56,779 bases of DNA from an uncultured Clostridium sp. (lineage in GTDB: Bacteria; Bacillota; Clostridia; TANB77; CAG-508), in the NCBI GenBank assembly GCA_948442365.1, contig CAOJRU010000012.1, forward strand, positions 1 to 56,779. The letters run 5' to 3'. Below, in pieces: positions 1 through 9,405 of this stretch; the stretch's first letter is position 1, and every line of letters starts with the position of its first letter. The notes beneath the pieces were generated by a model. That model was not told the DNA's origin. It made no database searches and was given only the letters and a program-made list of their open reading frames with translations. The position numbers were made by a program, and so were the translations under genes.

Positions 1-1181
1 GTGCAAAATACTTCAATATACCAGGATTCAGAAAAGGAAAAGCACCAATGCAAATCGTAGAAAAATATTATGGGAAAGAAATCTTCTTTGAAGATGCTTT
101 TAACGAAATAGCGGGAGATGCTTTAGACGAAGCCGTTAAAGAAAATAAATTAGAAGTTGTTAGTAGACCTGATATAGAAGTAACTCAAATAGAAAAAGGA
201 AAAGACTTAATATTTACAGCAATCATGCAAACAAAGCCAGAAGCAGAGCTTGGAAAATATAAGGGTATAGAAATTGAAAAAATTGAGTATAATGTATCAG
301 ATGAAGACATCGAACATGAATTAGGACATATGCAAGAACACAATTCACGATTAATTTCAATTGAAGATAGACCAGTTGAAAGTGGAGATATTGCAACCAT
401 CGATTTCGAAGGATTTGTAGATGGAACAGCATTTGAAGGTGGAAAAGCAGAAGGTCATGAATTAGAAATAGGAAGCAATACCTTTATTCCAGGATTTGAA
501 GATCAAGTCATTGGTATGAAAATCGAAGAAGAAAAAGACATTCAAGTAAAATTTCCAGATGAGTATTTTTCAAAAGATTTAGCAGGAAAAGACGCGACCT
601 TCAAAGTAAAAGTTCACGAAATCAAGAAAAAAGAATTACCAAAACTAGATGATGAATTTGCAAAAGACGTTAGCGAGTTTGATACCTTAAAAGAATTAAA
701 AGAAGATATTAAACAAAAACAACAAAAACAAAATGATGATAAGGCAAAATATGAAACACAAGAAGCAGTTATGAAAGCAGTATGTGAAAATGTAAAAGTA
801 GAGATACCATCTGGAATGGTAGAATTAGAAATTGATAATATGTTAAAAGAAATAGAGCAAAGATTATCTTATCAAGGTCTAAAATTAGAACAATATCTTC
901 AAATGATGGGTAAAAAAGAAGAAGATATGAGAAAAGAATATGAACCGCAAGCAATCGATGCGATAAAATCAAGATTAGCTTTAGAAGCAGTTATTAAAGC
1001 TGAAAAAATAGAAGCAACAGACGAAGAAGTAGATGAAAAATTAAAAGAAATGGCTAAGAACTATGGAAAAGAAGAAGATGAAGAATTCTTAAAAAATGAA
1101 AATGTAAGAAAATACATAAAAGAAGGATTAGCATCAGAAAAAGCAATGGATTTCTTAGTAAAAAATGCAAAAATAAAATAA
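1..1181 (+). CDS. tig: Trigger factor (5' end cut by window edge)
   Basis: Ribosome-bound chaperone and peptidyl-prolyl isomerase that meets nascent chains at the exit tunnel. The gene is already open at base 3, and the first residues seen include the ribosome-docking signature GFRKGKAP (about bases 27-50), so the start lies outside the window. An FKBP-like PPIase domain follows (about bases 360-640, with IDFEGFVDG), then long Lys/Glu-rich helices that form the C-terminal arms. About 392 codons are visible against about 430 usual for the family, so roughly 35 N-terminal residues are missing. It precedes clpP and clpX, a standard bacterial order. A terminator follows it directly. Confidence 0.96.
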   Translation, partial: AKYFNIPGFRKGKAPMQIVEKYYGKEIFFEDAFNEIAGDALDEAVKENKLEVVSRPDIEVTQIEKGKDLIFTAIMQTKPEAELGKYKGIEIEKIEYNVSDEDIEHELGHMQEHNSRLISIEDRPVESGDIATIDFEGFVDGTAFEGGKAEGHELEIGSNTFIPGFEDQVIGMKIEEEKDIQVKFPDEYFSKDLAGKDATFKVKVHEIKKKELPKLDDEFAKDVSEFDTLKELKEDIKQKQQKQNDDKAKYETQEAVMKAVCENVKVEIPSGMVELEIDNMLKEIEQRLSYQGLKLEQYLQMMGKKEEDMRKEYEPQAIDAIKSRLALEAVIKAEKIEATDEEVDEKLKEMAKNYGKEEDEEFLKNENVRKYIKEGLASEKAMDFLVKNAKIK

Positions 1182-1192
1182 GATAATAAAAG

Positions 1193-1240
1193 AAAGGCTT
1201 GGGGTAAAATTAAAAAGTTAAGTTTTAACCCTAGCTTTTT
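1193..1240 (+). terminator. Rho-independent terminator after tig
   Basis: A 17-bp stem with two mismatches (1193-1209 pairs with 1223-1239) and a 13-nt loop is followed by a T-rich stretch. It separates tig from clpP, so clpP probably has its own promoter in 1240-1280. Confidence 0.7.
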
Positions 1241-1296
1241 GGATTTTATAAACGTTTTTATTTAAAATAAAAACAATAAATCAAAGGAGGAAAATT

Positions 1297-1902
1297 ATGT
1301 TAGAAAGAAATAGTTTAGTACCTTATGTTGTAGAGCAAACCAGTAAAGGAGAAAGATCATACGATATTTTCTCAAGATTATTAAAAGATAGAATTATATT
1401 TTTAGGAGAAGATGTAAACCCAACCACATCTAGTTTAATTATTGCACAATTATTATTCTTAGAATCAGAAGATCCAGATAAAGACATTAATCTATACATC
1501 AACTCACCAGGAGGCTCTATTACAGATGGTATGGGAATTATTGATACCATGCATTACATTAAATGCCCTGTATCAACTATATGTGTTGGTATGGCAGCTA
1601 GTATGGGAGCCGCTTTGTTAGCAGCAGGAGAAAAAGGAAAAAGATTTGCAACTCCAAATGCTGAAATTTTAATTCATCAACCATTAATCGGTGGTGGCGG
1701 AATTTCAGGGCAAGCAACAGAAGTAAAAATTCATGCCGACCATTTAGTAAAAACAAGAGAAAAATTGAATCAATTTTTAAGTGATAGAACAGGTCAAACC
1801 ATTGAAACCATCCAAAAAGATACCGAAAGAGACAATTATATGACAGCAGAAGAAGCTTTGAAGTATGGATTGATTGATGGTATTATGGATAAAAGAAAAT
1901 AA
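1297..1902 (+). CDS. clpP: ATP-dependent Clp protease proteolytic subunit
   Basis: Serine peptidase that forms the double-heptamer chamber of ClpXP/ClpCP. The protein is 201 aa, the usual length. The catalytic triad is readable: Ser102 in GMAASMGA, His127 in ILIHQPL and Asp179 in DTERD. The oxyanion-loop motif SPGGS is at about 70-74. A good ribosome site (AAAGGAGG at about 1283-1290) fixes the ATG. clpX follows 38 bp downstream on the same strand, so protease and unfoldase are probably co-transcribed. Confidence 0.98.
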   Translation: MLERNSLVPYVVEQTSKGERSYDIFSRLLKDRIIFLGEDVNPTTSSLIIAQLLFLESEDPDKDINLYINSPGGSITDGMGIIDTMHYIKCPVSTICVGMAASMGAALLAAGEKGKRFATPNAEILIHQPLIGGGGISGQATEVKIHADHLVKTREKLNQFLSDRTGQTIETIQKDTERDNYMTAEEALKYGLIDGIMDKRK

Positions 1903-1940
1903 AATTAGATAAGTAAAAGTTAAAAGGGAGAAAGTAAAAG

Positions 1941-3266
1941 ATGGCAAAGAATGATACACCCAAAAGTGTAAGATGTTCTTTTTGTGGAAAAGCACAAGAA
2001 AATGTAAAAAAAATAGTAGCTGGACCAGGTGTATACATTTGTGATGAATGTGTAGAACTTTGTACCAGTATTATAGAATCAGAATTATATGAGGATGAAA
2101 AAGCGGGATATACCTTAAATGAGTTAAACAATATTCCAAGTCCAAAAGAAATAAAGAAAATATTAGATGATTATGTAATTGGGCAGGAAGAAGCAAAAAA
2201 GACATTATCCGTAGCGGTATATAATCATTATAAAAGAGTGGCACATGAAGAAAATGCCTCCAAAGAAGATGTGGAAATTCAAAAAAGTAATATTTTGTTA
2301 TTAGGACCAACAGGATGTGGAAAAACATTATTAGCAAGGACGTTAGCAAAAATCTTAAATGTACCATTTGCCATAGCAGATGCTACCACATTAACAGAAG
2401 CTGGATATGTAGGAGAAGATGTGGAAAATATCTTATTAAAGCTAATCCAAGCAGCAGATGGAGACATTCAAAAAGCAGAAAAAGGAATTATCTATATTGA
2501 TGAAATTGATAAAATAACAAGAAAATCAGAAAATCCTTCTATTACAAGAGATGTCAGTGGAGAAGGTGTGCAACAAGCCTTACTAAAAATTATTGAAGGA
2601 ACCATTGCATCGGTACCACCACAAGGAGGAAGAAAACATCCAAATCAAGAGTTACTGCAAATTAATACAGAAAACATATTAATTATATGTGGAGGAGCTT
2701 TTGAGGGATTAGAAGACATTATTAAAAATAGAACAGGTGAAAAAGCCATTGGATTTGGTAGTCAAATAAAAAGTAAAGAGGAATTAAAACAATATGAAAT
2801 TTTCCAAGAACTATTACCACAAGATTTATTGAAATTTGGATTAATTCCAGAATTTATAGGAAGATTACCTATTATTGCAACTCTTAAAGAACTAGACAAA
2901 GAAGCACTTGTTAAAATATTGGTAGAGCCTAAAAATGCTTTAGTCAAACAATATGAAAAATTATTCCAAATTGATGGAGTAGAGTTAGTCTTTGAGAAAG
3001 AAGCAATTGAGGCAATTGTTGATAAGGCAATTGAAAGAAAAACAGGGGCAAGAGGTCTTCGTTCTATTATAGAAGAGATTATGAGAGATATTATGTACGA
3101 AATACCGTCTAATCCTAATATTGAAAAATGTACGATAACAAAAGATACCGTGTTAAATGGTACAGACCCACAGACAGTTATAAATGAAGAAAAAACAGTA
3201 CGTAAACCAATAGTAAAAAAGAAAAGACAAATGCCTGAAAATCAAAATGAGAAAGAAACAGCTTAG
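1941..3266 (+). CDS. clpX: ATP-dependent Clp protease ATP-binding subunit ClpX
   Basis: AAA+ unfoldase that feeds substrates to ClpP. At 441 aa it is slightly longer than usual (about 420). The N-terminal zinc-binding domain has Cys12, Cys15, Cys34 and Cys37 (CSFC and CDEC). Walker A is GPTGCGKT at about residue 121, Walker B is IIYIDEID, and a sensor-type region [11 protein letters not shown] lies near the C-terminus. The extra length is a charged Lys/Glu-rich tail. The ribosome site is GGGAG just upstream of the ATG. The stop codon lies in the loop of the terminator hairpin. Confidence 0.98.
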   Translation: MAKNDTPKSVRCSFCGKAQENVKKIVAGPGVYICDECVELCTSIIESELYEDEKAGYTLNELNNIPSPKEIKKILDDYVIGQEEAKKTLSVAVYNHYKRVAHEENASKEDVEIQKSNILLLGPTGCGKTLLARTLAKILNVPFAIADATTLTEAGYVGEDVENILLKLIQAADGDIQKAEKGIIYIDEIDKITRKSENPSITRDVSGEGVQQALLKIIEGTIASVPPQGGRKHPNQELLQINTENILIICGGAFEGLEDIIKNRTGEKAIGFGSQIKSKEELKQYEIFQELLPQDLLKFGLIPEFIGRLPIIATLKELDKEALVKILVEPKNALVKQYEKLFQIDGVELVFEKEAIEAIVDKAIERKTGARGLRSIIEEIMRDIMYEIPSNPNIEKCTITKDTVLNGTDPQTVINEEKTVRKPIVKKKRQMPENQNEKETA

Positions 3267-3281
3267 GTTGTTTCTTTTTTT
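3252..3281 (+). terminator. Terminator overlapping the clpX stop
   Basis: AAAGAAACA (3252-3260) pairs with TGTTTCTTT (3269-3277) and is followed by more T. The clpX stop codon TAG (3264-3266) sits in the loop. Confidence 0.8.
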
Positions 3282-3338
3282 ATGATCTATTCCATTATTA
3301 CATAAAAGAGCATATATTTTATTAAGGAGGAAATTAAC

Positions 3339-3833
3339 ATGAAATACAAAGAATATAACAGACTAGCAGTAGTAGAATATGCTAGAAAATGGGCATTAGC
3401 AAGAAATCCAAAATACTATAACTTTGACAGTGTAGGTGGAGACTGTACCAGTTTTGCCTCCCAATGCATTCATGCAGGAAGTCAAACCATGAACTATACC
3501 AAAGACATAGGTTGGTATTACAGCAATGGAAATAATAAATCACCATCATGGAGTGGAGTAGAATATTTATATCAGTTTTTGACTACAAATAAGGGAATAG
3601 GACCACAAGCAATGGAAACCACACAAAATAAAATAGAAATAGGAGATATTGCTCAATTATCTTTTGATGGAGAGCAATTTGGACATACACTGGTAATTGT
3701 AAAAATAGAAAATAAATTTACATTAAAAGGTATCCAAATAGCATCTCATACATTAGATAGTTTAGATAAGCCAATTTCAGAGTATCACTTTCAGAAAATT
3801 AGATGGTTGCATATAGAAAGAGTAGGGATTTAA
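3339..3833 (+). CDS. Amidase_6-like (putative amidase domain) protein
   Basis: 164-aa protein matching the putative amidase domain family of Firmicutes. It has the N-terminal YNRLAVVEYARKWA segment, then GGDCTSFASQCIHAG, which carries the likely catalytic Cys, then GWYYSN and SWSGVEYLYQFL. A later His (FGHTLVIV) could complete a Cys/His pair. No signal peptide or membrane segment is visible, so it is either cytoplasmic or a stand-alone domain; in other Clostridia the domain is often at the end of a secreted protein. The start is supported by AAGGAGG at about 3325. It is monocistronic, bounded by terminators on both sides. The substrate is unknown; cell-wall peptide is a family-based guess. 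Confidence 0.75.
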   Translation: MKYKEYNRLAVVEYARKWALARNPKYYNFDSVGGDCTSFASQCIHAGSQTMNYTKDIGWYYSNGNNKSPSWSGVEYLYQFLTTNKGIGPQAMETTQNKIEIGDIAQLSFDGEQFGHTLVIVKIENKFTLKGIQIASHTLDSLDKPISEYHFQKIRWLHIERVGI

Positions 3834-3861
3834 GAGAAAATTAATATTTTCTCTATTTTTT
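3833..3861 (+). terminator. Terminator after the amidase-like gene
   Basis: AGAGAAAAT (3833-3841) pairs with ATTTTCTCT (3846-3854) around a 4-nt loop and is followed by ATTTTTTATT. Confidence 0.75.
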
Positions 3862-3907
3862 ATTCATAAAGATTGTGATATACTATAAAAGAGAGAAGGG
3901 GAGAAAA

Positions 3908-4606
3908 ATGTATAATATATTAGTAGTGGATGATGATAAAGAAATAGTAGGAGCCATTGAAATTTATTTAAAAAAAGAAGGATATAACATATTAAAAGCC
4001 TATAATGGAAATCAAGCTTTAAAAATAGTACAAGAAAATGAAATACATCTTATCCTATTAGACATTATGATGCCAGAAAAAGACGGAATAGAAACATTAG
4101 AAGAGATTAGAAAAAATAAAAGTATACCAGTTATTCTATTATCTGCTAAATCAGAAGACTATGATAAAATAGGAGGATTAAATTCAGGGGCAGATGATTA
4201 TATTACGAAACCATTTAATCCATTAGAACTAATTGCTAGAGTTAATTCTAACCTAAGAAGATATGTAAGTCTAGGAGCATTAGAAAACAACGATAATAGC
4301 AAAATATATCAGACAGGAGAATTAGTAATCAATGATGAAACCAAACAAGTAACCGTAGATGGAAAAGAAGTGAAATTGACAGCAACAGAATTTAATATAT
4401 TGAAATTTTTATTACAAAACAAAGGAAAAGTATATTCCATTCCAGAAATCTATGAAAATGTATGGAAGGAAGAAGGGTTTGGAGCAGAAAATATCATAGC
4501 TGTACATATTAGACACATAAGAGAAAAGATAGAAATTAATCCCAAAGAGCCCAAATACTTAAAAGTAATTTGGGGAGTTGGCTATAAAATTGAAGAGGGG
4601 ATTTAA
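3908..4606 (+). CDS. OmpR/PhoB-family response regulator
   Basis: 232-aa two-component regulator. The receiver domain has the acidic pair VVDDD near the N-terminus, the phospho-acceptor Asp in LILLDIMMPEKDG, and Lys in ITKPFNPLEL. The C-terminal winged helix ends VIWGVGYKIEEGI and has the recognition-helix pattern AVHIRHIREKIE. It most resembles VanR/VncR-type regulators. I chose the ATG at 3908 because AAGGGGAG lies about 6 bases before it; an in-frame upstream codon at 3875 has no ribosome site. A TATACT -10 element is at 3879-3884. It pairs with the sensor kinase that starts 57 bp downstream. Confidence 0.92.
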   Translation: MYNILVVDDDKEIVGAIEIYLKKEGYNILKAYNGNQALKIVQENEIHLILLDIMMPEKDGIETLEEIRKNKSIPVILLSAKSEDYDKIGGLNSGADDYITKPFNPLELIARVNSNLRRYVSLGALENNDNSKIYQTGELVINDETKQVTVDGKEVKLTATEFNILKFLLQNKGKVYSIPEIYENVWKEEGFGAENIIAVHIRHIREKIEINPKEPKYLKVIWGVGYKIEEGI

Positions 4607-4663
4607 ACCCAGAACCATTGGCAATCTTTGGCGACGTCTCGAAATCTTTTGTAGGAGGAAAAA

Positions 4664-6665
4664 ATGGAGAAATTAAGAAATTCAAGTAGTTTAAAAATAA
4701 TATGTTATATTATGATACCAATATTAGTAGCCATTCTTATATTGAGTATAGTACATATGATGTTTTTAAGTGAATTTGGGAATAAAGAAGAAATAGAATA
4801 TTCACAAACTGAAAATTTTGCAAATCAGTATTTATACTTTTTTATTAACCAAATAGGTAGATGTCAATCTACTGCTAAGACTAAATATTTTGATAAATTA
4901 GAAGATGAACAAGGAAATCTCTATTGTTATTTTAGTGAGAAAAATATACATGACACTAATACAGTAATAGGAAATTACATTAATTATCTTATTATTGATA
5001 GAGAGACAGGCGAAAAATTCACTAATATCAAAAGTAATACAAGAAATGAAAAACCAAGAAATTTATTGGAACTTAGTAGAAGGAAAAATAGAAACCAATT
5101 TGACTTATATTAATCAAGACAATATTAAATATAATTATAGTTTTCATCATGTTAACTATGATTCCATTACAGGGGAAGAATCGAAAAAGTGGAAAGACTA
5201 TGATATTTATAGTTTTTATGAAGAAGAACCAGGCAATATGAATAGTTTTTTATTTAATAAGAATATATATGACTTTATGTTACAACATAAAACCTTACCC
5301 ATATATACTTGTAGTTTAAGTTTACTATTATTGGTAGCTATAGCTTTCTACTTATTTTGGGCAATCGGTTATAAAAAGGGTTCTGAAAAAATTGAATTAA
5401 ATACATTTGACAAGATTCCCTATGAAATCATCAGTATAGTTTGTTGTAATGTAATACTATTTGTTTTTGCCTTTATCGTAAATACTTTTGATATCTATGT
5501 ACAAGCTATTGTAATAACCGTATATATAATATCTTATTTGATTGGCTATATAGCATGTGCGGTATGGGGTGTTACAACAATTAAAAGGATAAAAGCTAAA
5601 ACATTTTGGAAAAGTTTTCTAAGTTATAAAATCATAAATTGGTTATATAAAAAAATAAACAAATATAGAAAAGAAATCAGCCAAAAGACACCAGCCATCA
5701 AGAAAGTATTTTGGTATTATTGGGGATTTGTATTCATAAGTGTAATAGCAGGTTGTCTTTTAGGAAGTGTTCTAGCTATTATTGGTTTATTGCTATTTTG
5801 GATATGGACATTTTATCGAATTAGAAAGTATATTAGAAATCAAGAAGAAATCAAAGAAGCCTTAGAAAAAATATATCGAGGAAATAATGATATATACTTA
5901 GATGATACAGAACTGGAAGGAATTTTAAAAGAAATGGCAATTTATATCAATGATATTGCAGGAGGATTTTCCAATGCTATTGAAGAAAGTTTGAAGTCAG
6001 AAAGACTAAAAACAGAATTAATTACCAATGTATCTCATGACATCAAAACGCCACTCACTTCTATCATCAATTATGTGGATTTACTAAAAAAAGAGGAAAT
6101 TCAAGATGAAAAAGTAAAGGAATATATTAATATTTTAGATAGGAAATCACAAAGATTAAAAAAATTAACAGAAGACTTAGTAGAAGCTTCCAAAGTATCT
6201 TCAGGTAATGTGCAATTGAACATAGAAGAAATCAAATTAAAAGAACTAATTAATCAAAGTATGGGTGAATTTAAAGATCGATTTGAAGAAAAAAATTTGA
6301 AAATTGAAACCAATATGCCAAAGGAAGAAATTAGAATAAAAGCAGATAATCGTTATTTATATCGCGTCATAGAAAACGTATTTAGCAATGTAACAAAGTA
6401 TGCCTTAGAGAATTCAAGAGTCTATATTGACATGAAAAAAGAAGAAAAAGATAAAATAGAAATGAGTATAAAAAACATATCGAAAGAAAGATTAAATATT
6501 AGTAGCGAAGAATTGATGCAAAGATTTGTTAGGGGTGATAAATCCAGATATACAGAAGGAAGTGGACTAGGATTATCCATAGCTAAAAGCTTAACAGAAT
6601 TACAAGGTGGAAAATTTGACATCTATATAGATGGAGATTTATTTAAAGTGGTGATATCTTTTTAA
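4664..6665 (+). pseudogene. Sensor histidine kinase, broken by a frameshift
   Basis: Membrane sensor kinase and presumed partner of the upstream regulator. Residues 1-130 hold a first membrane segment and an extracytoplasmic part. The reading frame must then advance by +1 at about 5010-5055 to reach the rest: four to five more membrane segments, a dimerisation H-box (NVSHDIKTPLTS), an N-box (VIENVFSNV) and a G-box (GSGLGLSIAKSL). The likeliest place is the A5 run at 5049-5053, where removing one A joins the halves. No CGG codon lies in the overlap, so this break differs from the six CGG sites in the window. It may be a real inactivation, a phase-variable tract or a sequence error. If translated, the full product would be about 666 aa. 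Confidence 0.7.
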
Positions 6666-6668
6666 AGT

Positions 6669-6865
6669 GTGCCATTGGGGACGGACCTTTTTGGCAATTT
6701 CTCAAATTTTGTAGAATATAAATAGAAAAAAATAAAAAAGTTTTGCTTAAAAGTAATTGAAGTTACAATTTTTATAAAAATTAGCTTGAACAAAAAACTT
6801 TTTTATTTTTTCTATTTATTATTTATAACAAAGAAATTGCCAAAAAGGTCCGTCCCCAATGGCAC
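6669..6865. repeat. REPIN-like palindromic repeat (family A)
   Basis: A 29-base arm beginning GTGCCATTGGGGACGGACC at 6669 is repeated as its exact reverse complement ending at 6865. The AT-rich interior is also largely self-complementary (AAAAAGTTTT and AAAACTTTTT arms), so the whole 197 bp could fold as one hairpin. The same arm recurs at 39503-39627 as a pair and at 54921-54960 singly. No transposase lies inside, so any mobility would be in trans. Confidence 0.85.
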
Positions 6866-6960
6866 AATATTTTGTTCTCTTGTTATTTCATAAAAAATAT
6901 ATTATAGTATAATAGAATAAAAAACGATAAAGATACAAAAGCTAAAACGGGGGAATGAGG

Positions 6961-7635
6961 ATGAAAAAATTATGGATTGTAATAGTAATTTTAGCAGTTA
7001 TTTTTCTAGGAATGCTTATATATAAAAACATAGGAATAAAGAAATCCAATATTAATATTGAAGAAATAGAAAAAATAGAAAGCTATATGGAACAAATATA
7101 TATGTGGAAAGAAATAACAGGAGAAGCGTTACCATGCTTTGAAGCAATTGACGAAGCGAATGAACAATGGATATGGCAAGCTGTTCAGAAAAATTTAGAA
7201 GACTATGAGATTTCTTATGAGCAAATACAAGATAAAGCCAAAGAGTTATTTGGACAGAATTTCACAAAAGAATTTCCAAAACAAGGAACAGAATATTTAA
7301 TTTATGAAGAAGAAAATAATAAATATTATCCTATTGAAATTAATTTAGATCAACAAGAGGATGTATTTTTATTAAATCAAATTAGTCGAATAGAAAAAGG
7401 ATATGAAGTTGAAATTATAGAATATATTGAGGATTATTCACATTCTACTAAAGAAGGGAACAATCAAATTATTATAAGAAATCTAAAAGGAGAAGAGATT
7501 GGAAGGGTTAATAGCGAAGATGAGAAAGAAGCTAAAGAAATTGCAAAAAGCAATGTGGATAAGCTAACAAAAAAGAAACTGGTATTAAAGTTAGAAAATG
7601 GAAAATTACAGGTACAAAAAGTGTATGGTATTTAG
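6961..7635 (+). CDS. Membrane-anchored protein of unknown function
   Basis: 224-aa protein that I do not recognise. A hydrophobic N-terminal helix (LWIVIVILAVIFLGMLIY) could be a signal anchor. The rest is acidic and Glu/Lys/Ile rich, so the bulk is probably outside the membrane. I chose the ATG at 6961 because the GGGGG at 6949-6953 is 7 bases away; an ATG at 6955 would be only 1 base from it. A TATAAT -10 lies at 6908-6913. It sits between the kinase and a radical SAM gene, and nothing links it to either. No catalytic motif is visible. Confidence 0.7.
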   Translation: MKKLWIVIVILAVIFLGMLIYKNIGIKKSNINIEEIEKIESYMEQIYMWKEITGEALPCFEAIDEANEQWIWQAVQKNLEDYEISYEQIQDKAKELFGQNFTKEFPKQGTEYLIYEEENNKYYPIEINLDQQEDVFLLNQISRIEKGYEVEIIEYIEDYSHSTKEGNNQIIIRNLKGEEIGRVNSEDEKEAKEIAKSNVDKLTKKKLVLKLENGKLQVQKVYGI

Positions 7636-7659
7636 CACATTAGTAACGAAGGAGGAAAC

Positions 7660-8556
7660 ATGATAACACTAGAAAAATGTAATATATGTCCCCATGAATG
7701 TAATAGTAATCGAGAAAAAGGAAAAATAGGAAAATGTAAGGCGATAGAAAAAGTAAGAATTGCTTTATATAGTACACATAATTTTGAAGAACCATGTATT
7801 AGTGGAGAAAAAGGATCGGGAACGGTCTTTTTCTCAAATTGCAATTTGAATTGTAAGTATTGTCAAAACTATGAAATCAGCCAATTGGGAAAAGGAAAGG
7901 ATTTTACGATTGAAGAATTAGCAGACATATTTTTAAGACAACAAGAAAAAGGAGTAGAAAATATTAATTTAGTTACTCCTACTAGCTATGTATTACAAAT
8001 TATAAAAGCCATTCAAATAGCAAGAAAAAAAGGACTAACTCTTCCTATTTTGTATAATACGAATGCCTATGAAAAAGTGGAAACTTTAAAATTATTGGAA
8101 GGTTATATTGATATTTATTTACCAGATTTTAAATATGCTGAAAATGTCTTAGGAAAACAATATTCTAATGTTAATAATTACTTTGAAATAGCAACCAAAG
8201 CTATCGAAGAGATGATTCGACAAGTGGGAGTTCCTCAATGGAATGAATATGGAATGATGAAAAAAGGAGTTATGGTGAGGCATTTAGTATTGCCCAATCA
8301 TATTCCTAATAGTAAAAAGGTTTTAAAATGGCTGAAAGAAAATGTGTCAAATGAAATTTATATTAGTGTTATGGCACAATATTTTCCAACCTATCAAGCC
8401 AAAGAAATAAAAGAACTAAATCGAAAATTGACAAAGGAAGAATGGAGGCAAATAGAGGATTACATAGAAGAGTTAGAAATAGAAAATGGCTATGTACAAG
8501 AACTGGGAGAACATGAGGAAGAGTATGTTCCTAAATGGGAATTGGAAGATAAATAA
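7660..8556 (+). CDS. Radical SAM protein of the PflX/COG1313 type
   Basis: 298-aa radical S-adenosylmethionine protein. The cluster-binding CX3CX2C motif is CNLNCKYC, in about residues 60-70. An N-terminal Cys-rich segment (CNICPHECN and GKCKA) is typical of the uncharacterised COG1313 group, which is related to pyruvate formate-lyase activating enzymes. The conserved NLVTPTSY, LPDFKYA and MVRHLVLPN segments of this group are present. A ribosome site (GAAGGAGG) precedes the ATG. The physiological substrate of the family is unknown; glycyl-radical activation is only an analogy. Confidence 0.85.
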   Translation: MITLEKCNICPHECNSNREKGKIGKCKAIEKVRIALYSTHNFEEPCISGEKGSGTVFFSNCNLNCKYCQNYEISQLGKGKDFTIEELADIFLRQQEKGVENINLVTPTSYVLQIIKAIQIARKKGLTLPILYNTNAYEKVETLKLLEGYIDIYLPDFKYAENVLGKQYSNVNNYFEIATKAIEEMIRQVGVPQWNEYGMMKKGVMVRHLVLPNHIPNSKKVLKWLKENVSNEIYISVMAQYFPTYQAKEIKELNRKLTKEEWRQIEDYIEELEIENGYVQELGEHEEEYVPKWELEDK

Positions 8557-8686
8557 GTAAAAATAATAGATTTAAAACATATTTGAGCTTAGCAGAAGCT
8601 TGGATATTCCTATTTTAAAAAATTTTTATTTTATATCTAAATATTAACTTAAAATCTTTTTAATCTAAAAAAAATCACGAAAACAA

Positions 8687-8715
8687 TTGACAATACGTAT
8701 AGCACGTAGTAAAAT
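8687..8715 (+). promoter_or_regulatory. hicAB promoter with embedded operator-like palindrome
   Basis: TTGACA at 8687-8692 and TAAAAT at 8710-8715 are spaced by 17 bases. Between them lies a perfect inverted repeat, TACGT-5-ACGTA (8694-8708), where a bound repressor would block polymerase. HicB antitoxins commonly autoregulate, so this is the likely HicB or HicAB operator. Confidence 0.75.
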
Positions 8716-8733
8716 AAGAAAGAAGGCGATAGA

Positions 8734-8940
8734 TTGACGTTTAAGCAAATGGAAAAAATTTTATTAAAAGATGGATGGTACTTGTATAAAACAATAGGTT
8801 CACATTATCAATATAAACATAATAGTAAGCCAGGAAAAGTAACAATACCAAGACATTGTAAAGAATTAAAGAAAGCAGTTGTTAAATCAATACAAAAGCA
8901 AGCAGGTATCATAGAAAAAAAGAAGGAGTGGAAGGTATGA
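8734..8940 (+). CDS. hicA: HicA-family mRNA interferase toxin
   Basis: 68-aa protein with the HicA fold signature: GWYLYKTIGSHYQYKH contains the catalytic His, followed by KVTIPRH and ELKKAVVKSIQKQAGI. HicA toxins are double-stranded-RNA-binding-fold RNases that cut mRNA. The start is a TTG codon at 8734 after an AAGAAGGCG ribosome site; no ATG lies in a better place. Its TGA overlaps the ATG of the antitoxin gene, so the two are translationally coupled. Confidence 0.88.
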   Translation: MTFKQMEKILLKDGWYLYKTIGSHYQYKHNSKPGKVTIPRHCKELKKAVVKSIQKQAGIIEKKKEWKV

Positions 8941-9347
8941 AATTAGTTTATCCAGCCAATTTTTATTATGAAAAAGAAGGAGGATATAGTGTAGAAATAC
9001 CAGATTTATTAGGTTGTGTTACGCAAGGTGATACTTTAGAAGAAGCTATGGAAATGGCACAAGATGCAGCATTAGGATGGATATTAACAGCCATAGAGGA
9101 GGAAGAAGAAATCCCAAAACCATCACAAATTGAGCAAATAAAAATAGAAGGAGAAGGTTTTAAAACATTACTTTTGTTAGATATTGACCAATATTCAAAA
9201 AAATATGGAACGAAAAAATCGGTAAAAAAGACATTAACCATACCAGAATGGTTAAATAAAAGAGCAGAAAAAGTAGGAATTAACTTTTCGCAGGTGTTAC
9301 AGGAATCATTACTCAACAAAATTGTAAAAACAGAAAGAAAAAAGTAG
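8937..9347 (+). CDS. hicB: HicB-family antitoxin
   Basis: 136-aa partner of HicA. The N-terminal HicB domain (degraded RNase H fold) has YYEKEGGYSVEIPDLLGC and TLEEAMEMAQDAALGW. A C-terminal ribbon-helix-helix-like segment (KKTLTIPEWLNKRAEKVG, FSQVLQESLL) should bind the palindrome in the promoter. The ATG at 8937 is preferred over a GTG at 8928 because AAGGAG lies 8 bases upstream. It overlaps the hicA stop by ATGA. Confidence 0.88.
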   Translation: MKLVYPANFYYEKEGGYSVEIPDLLGCVTQGDTLEEAMEMAQDAALGWILTAIEEEEEIPKPSQIEQIKIEGEGFKTLLLLDIDQYSKKYGTKKSVKKTLTIPEWLNKRAEKVGINFSQVLQESLLNKIVKTERKK

Positions 9348-9405
9348 AAATTTAAAAAATAATATGATATACTTTGGGAAGCAAAAAACAAAGGGAGGAA
9401 TCAAA

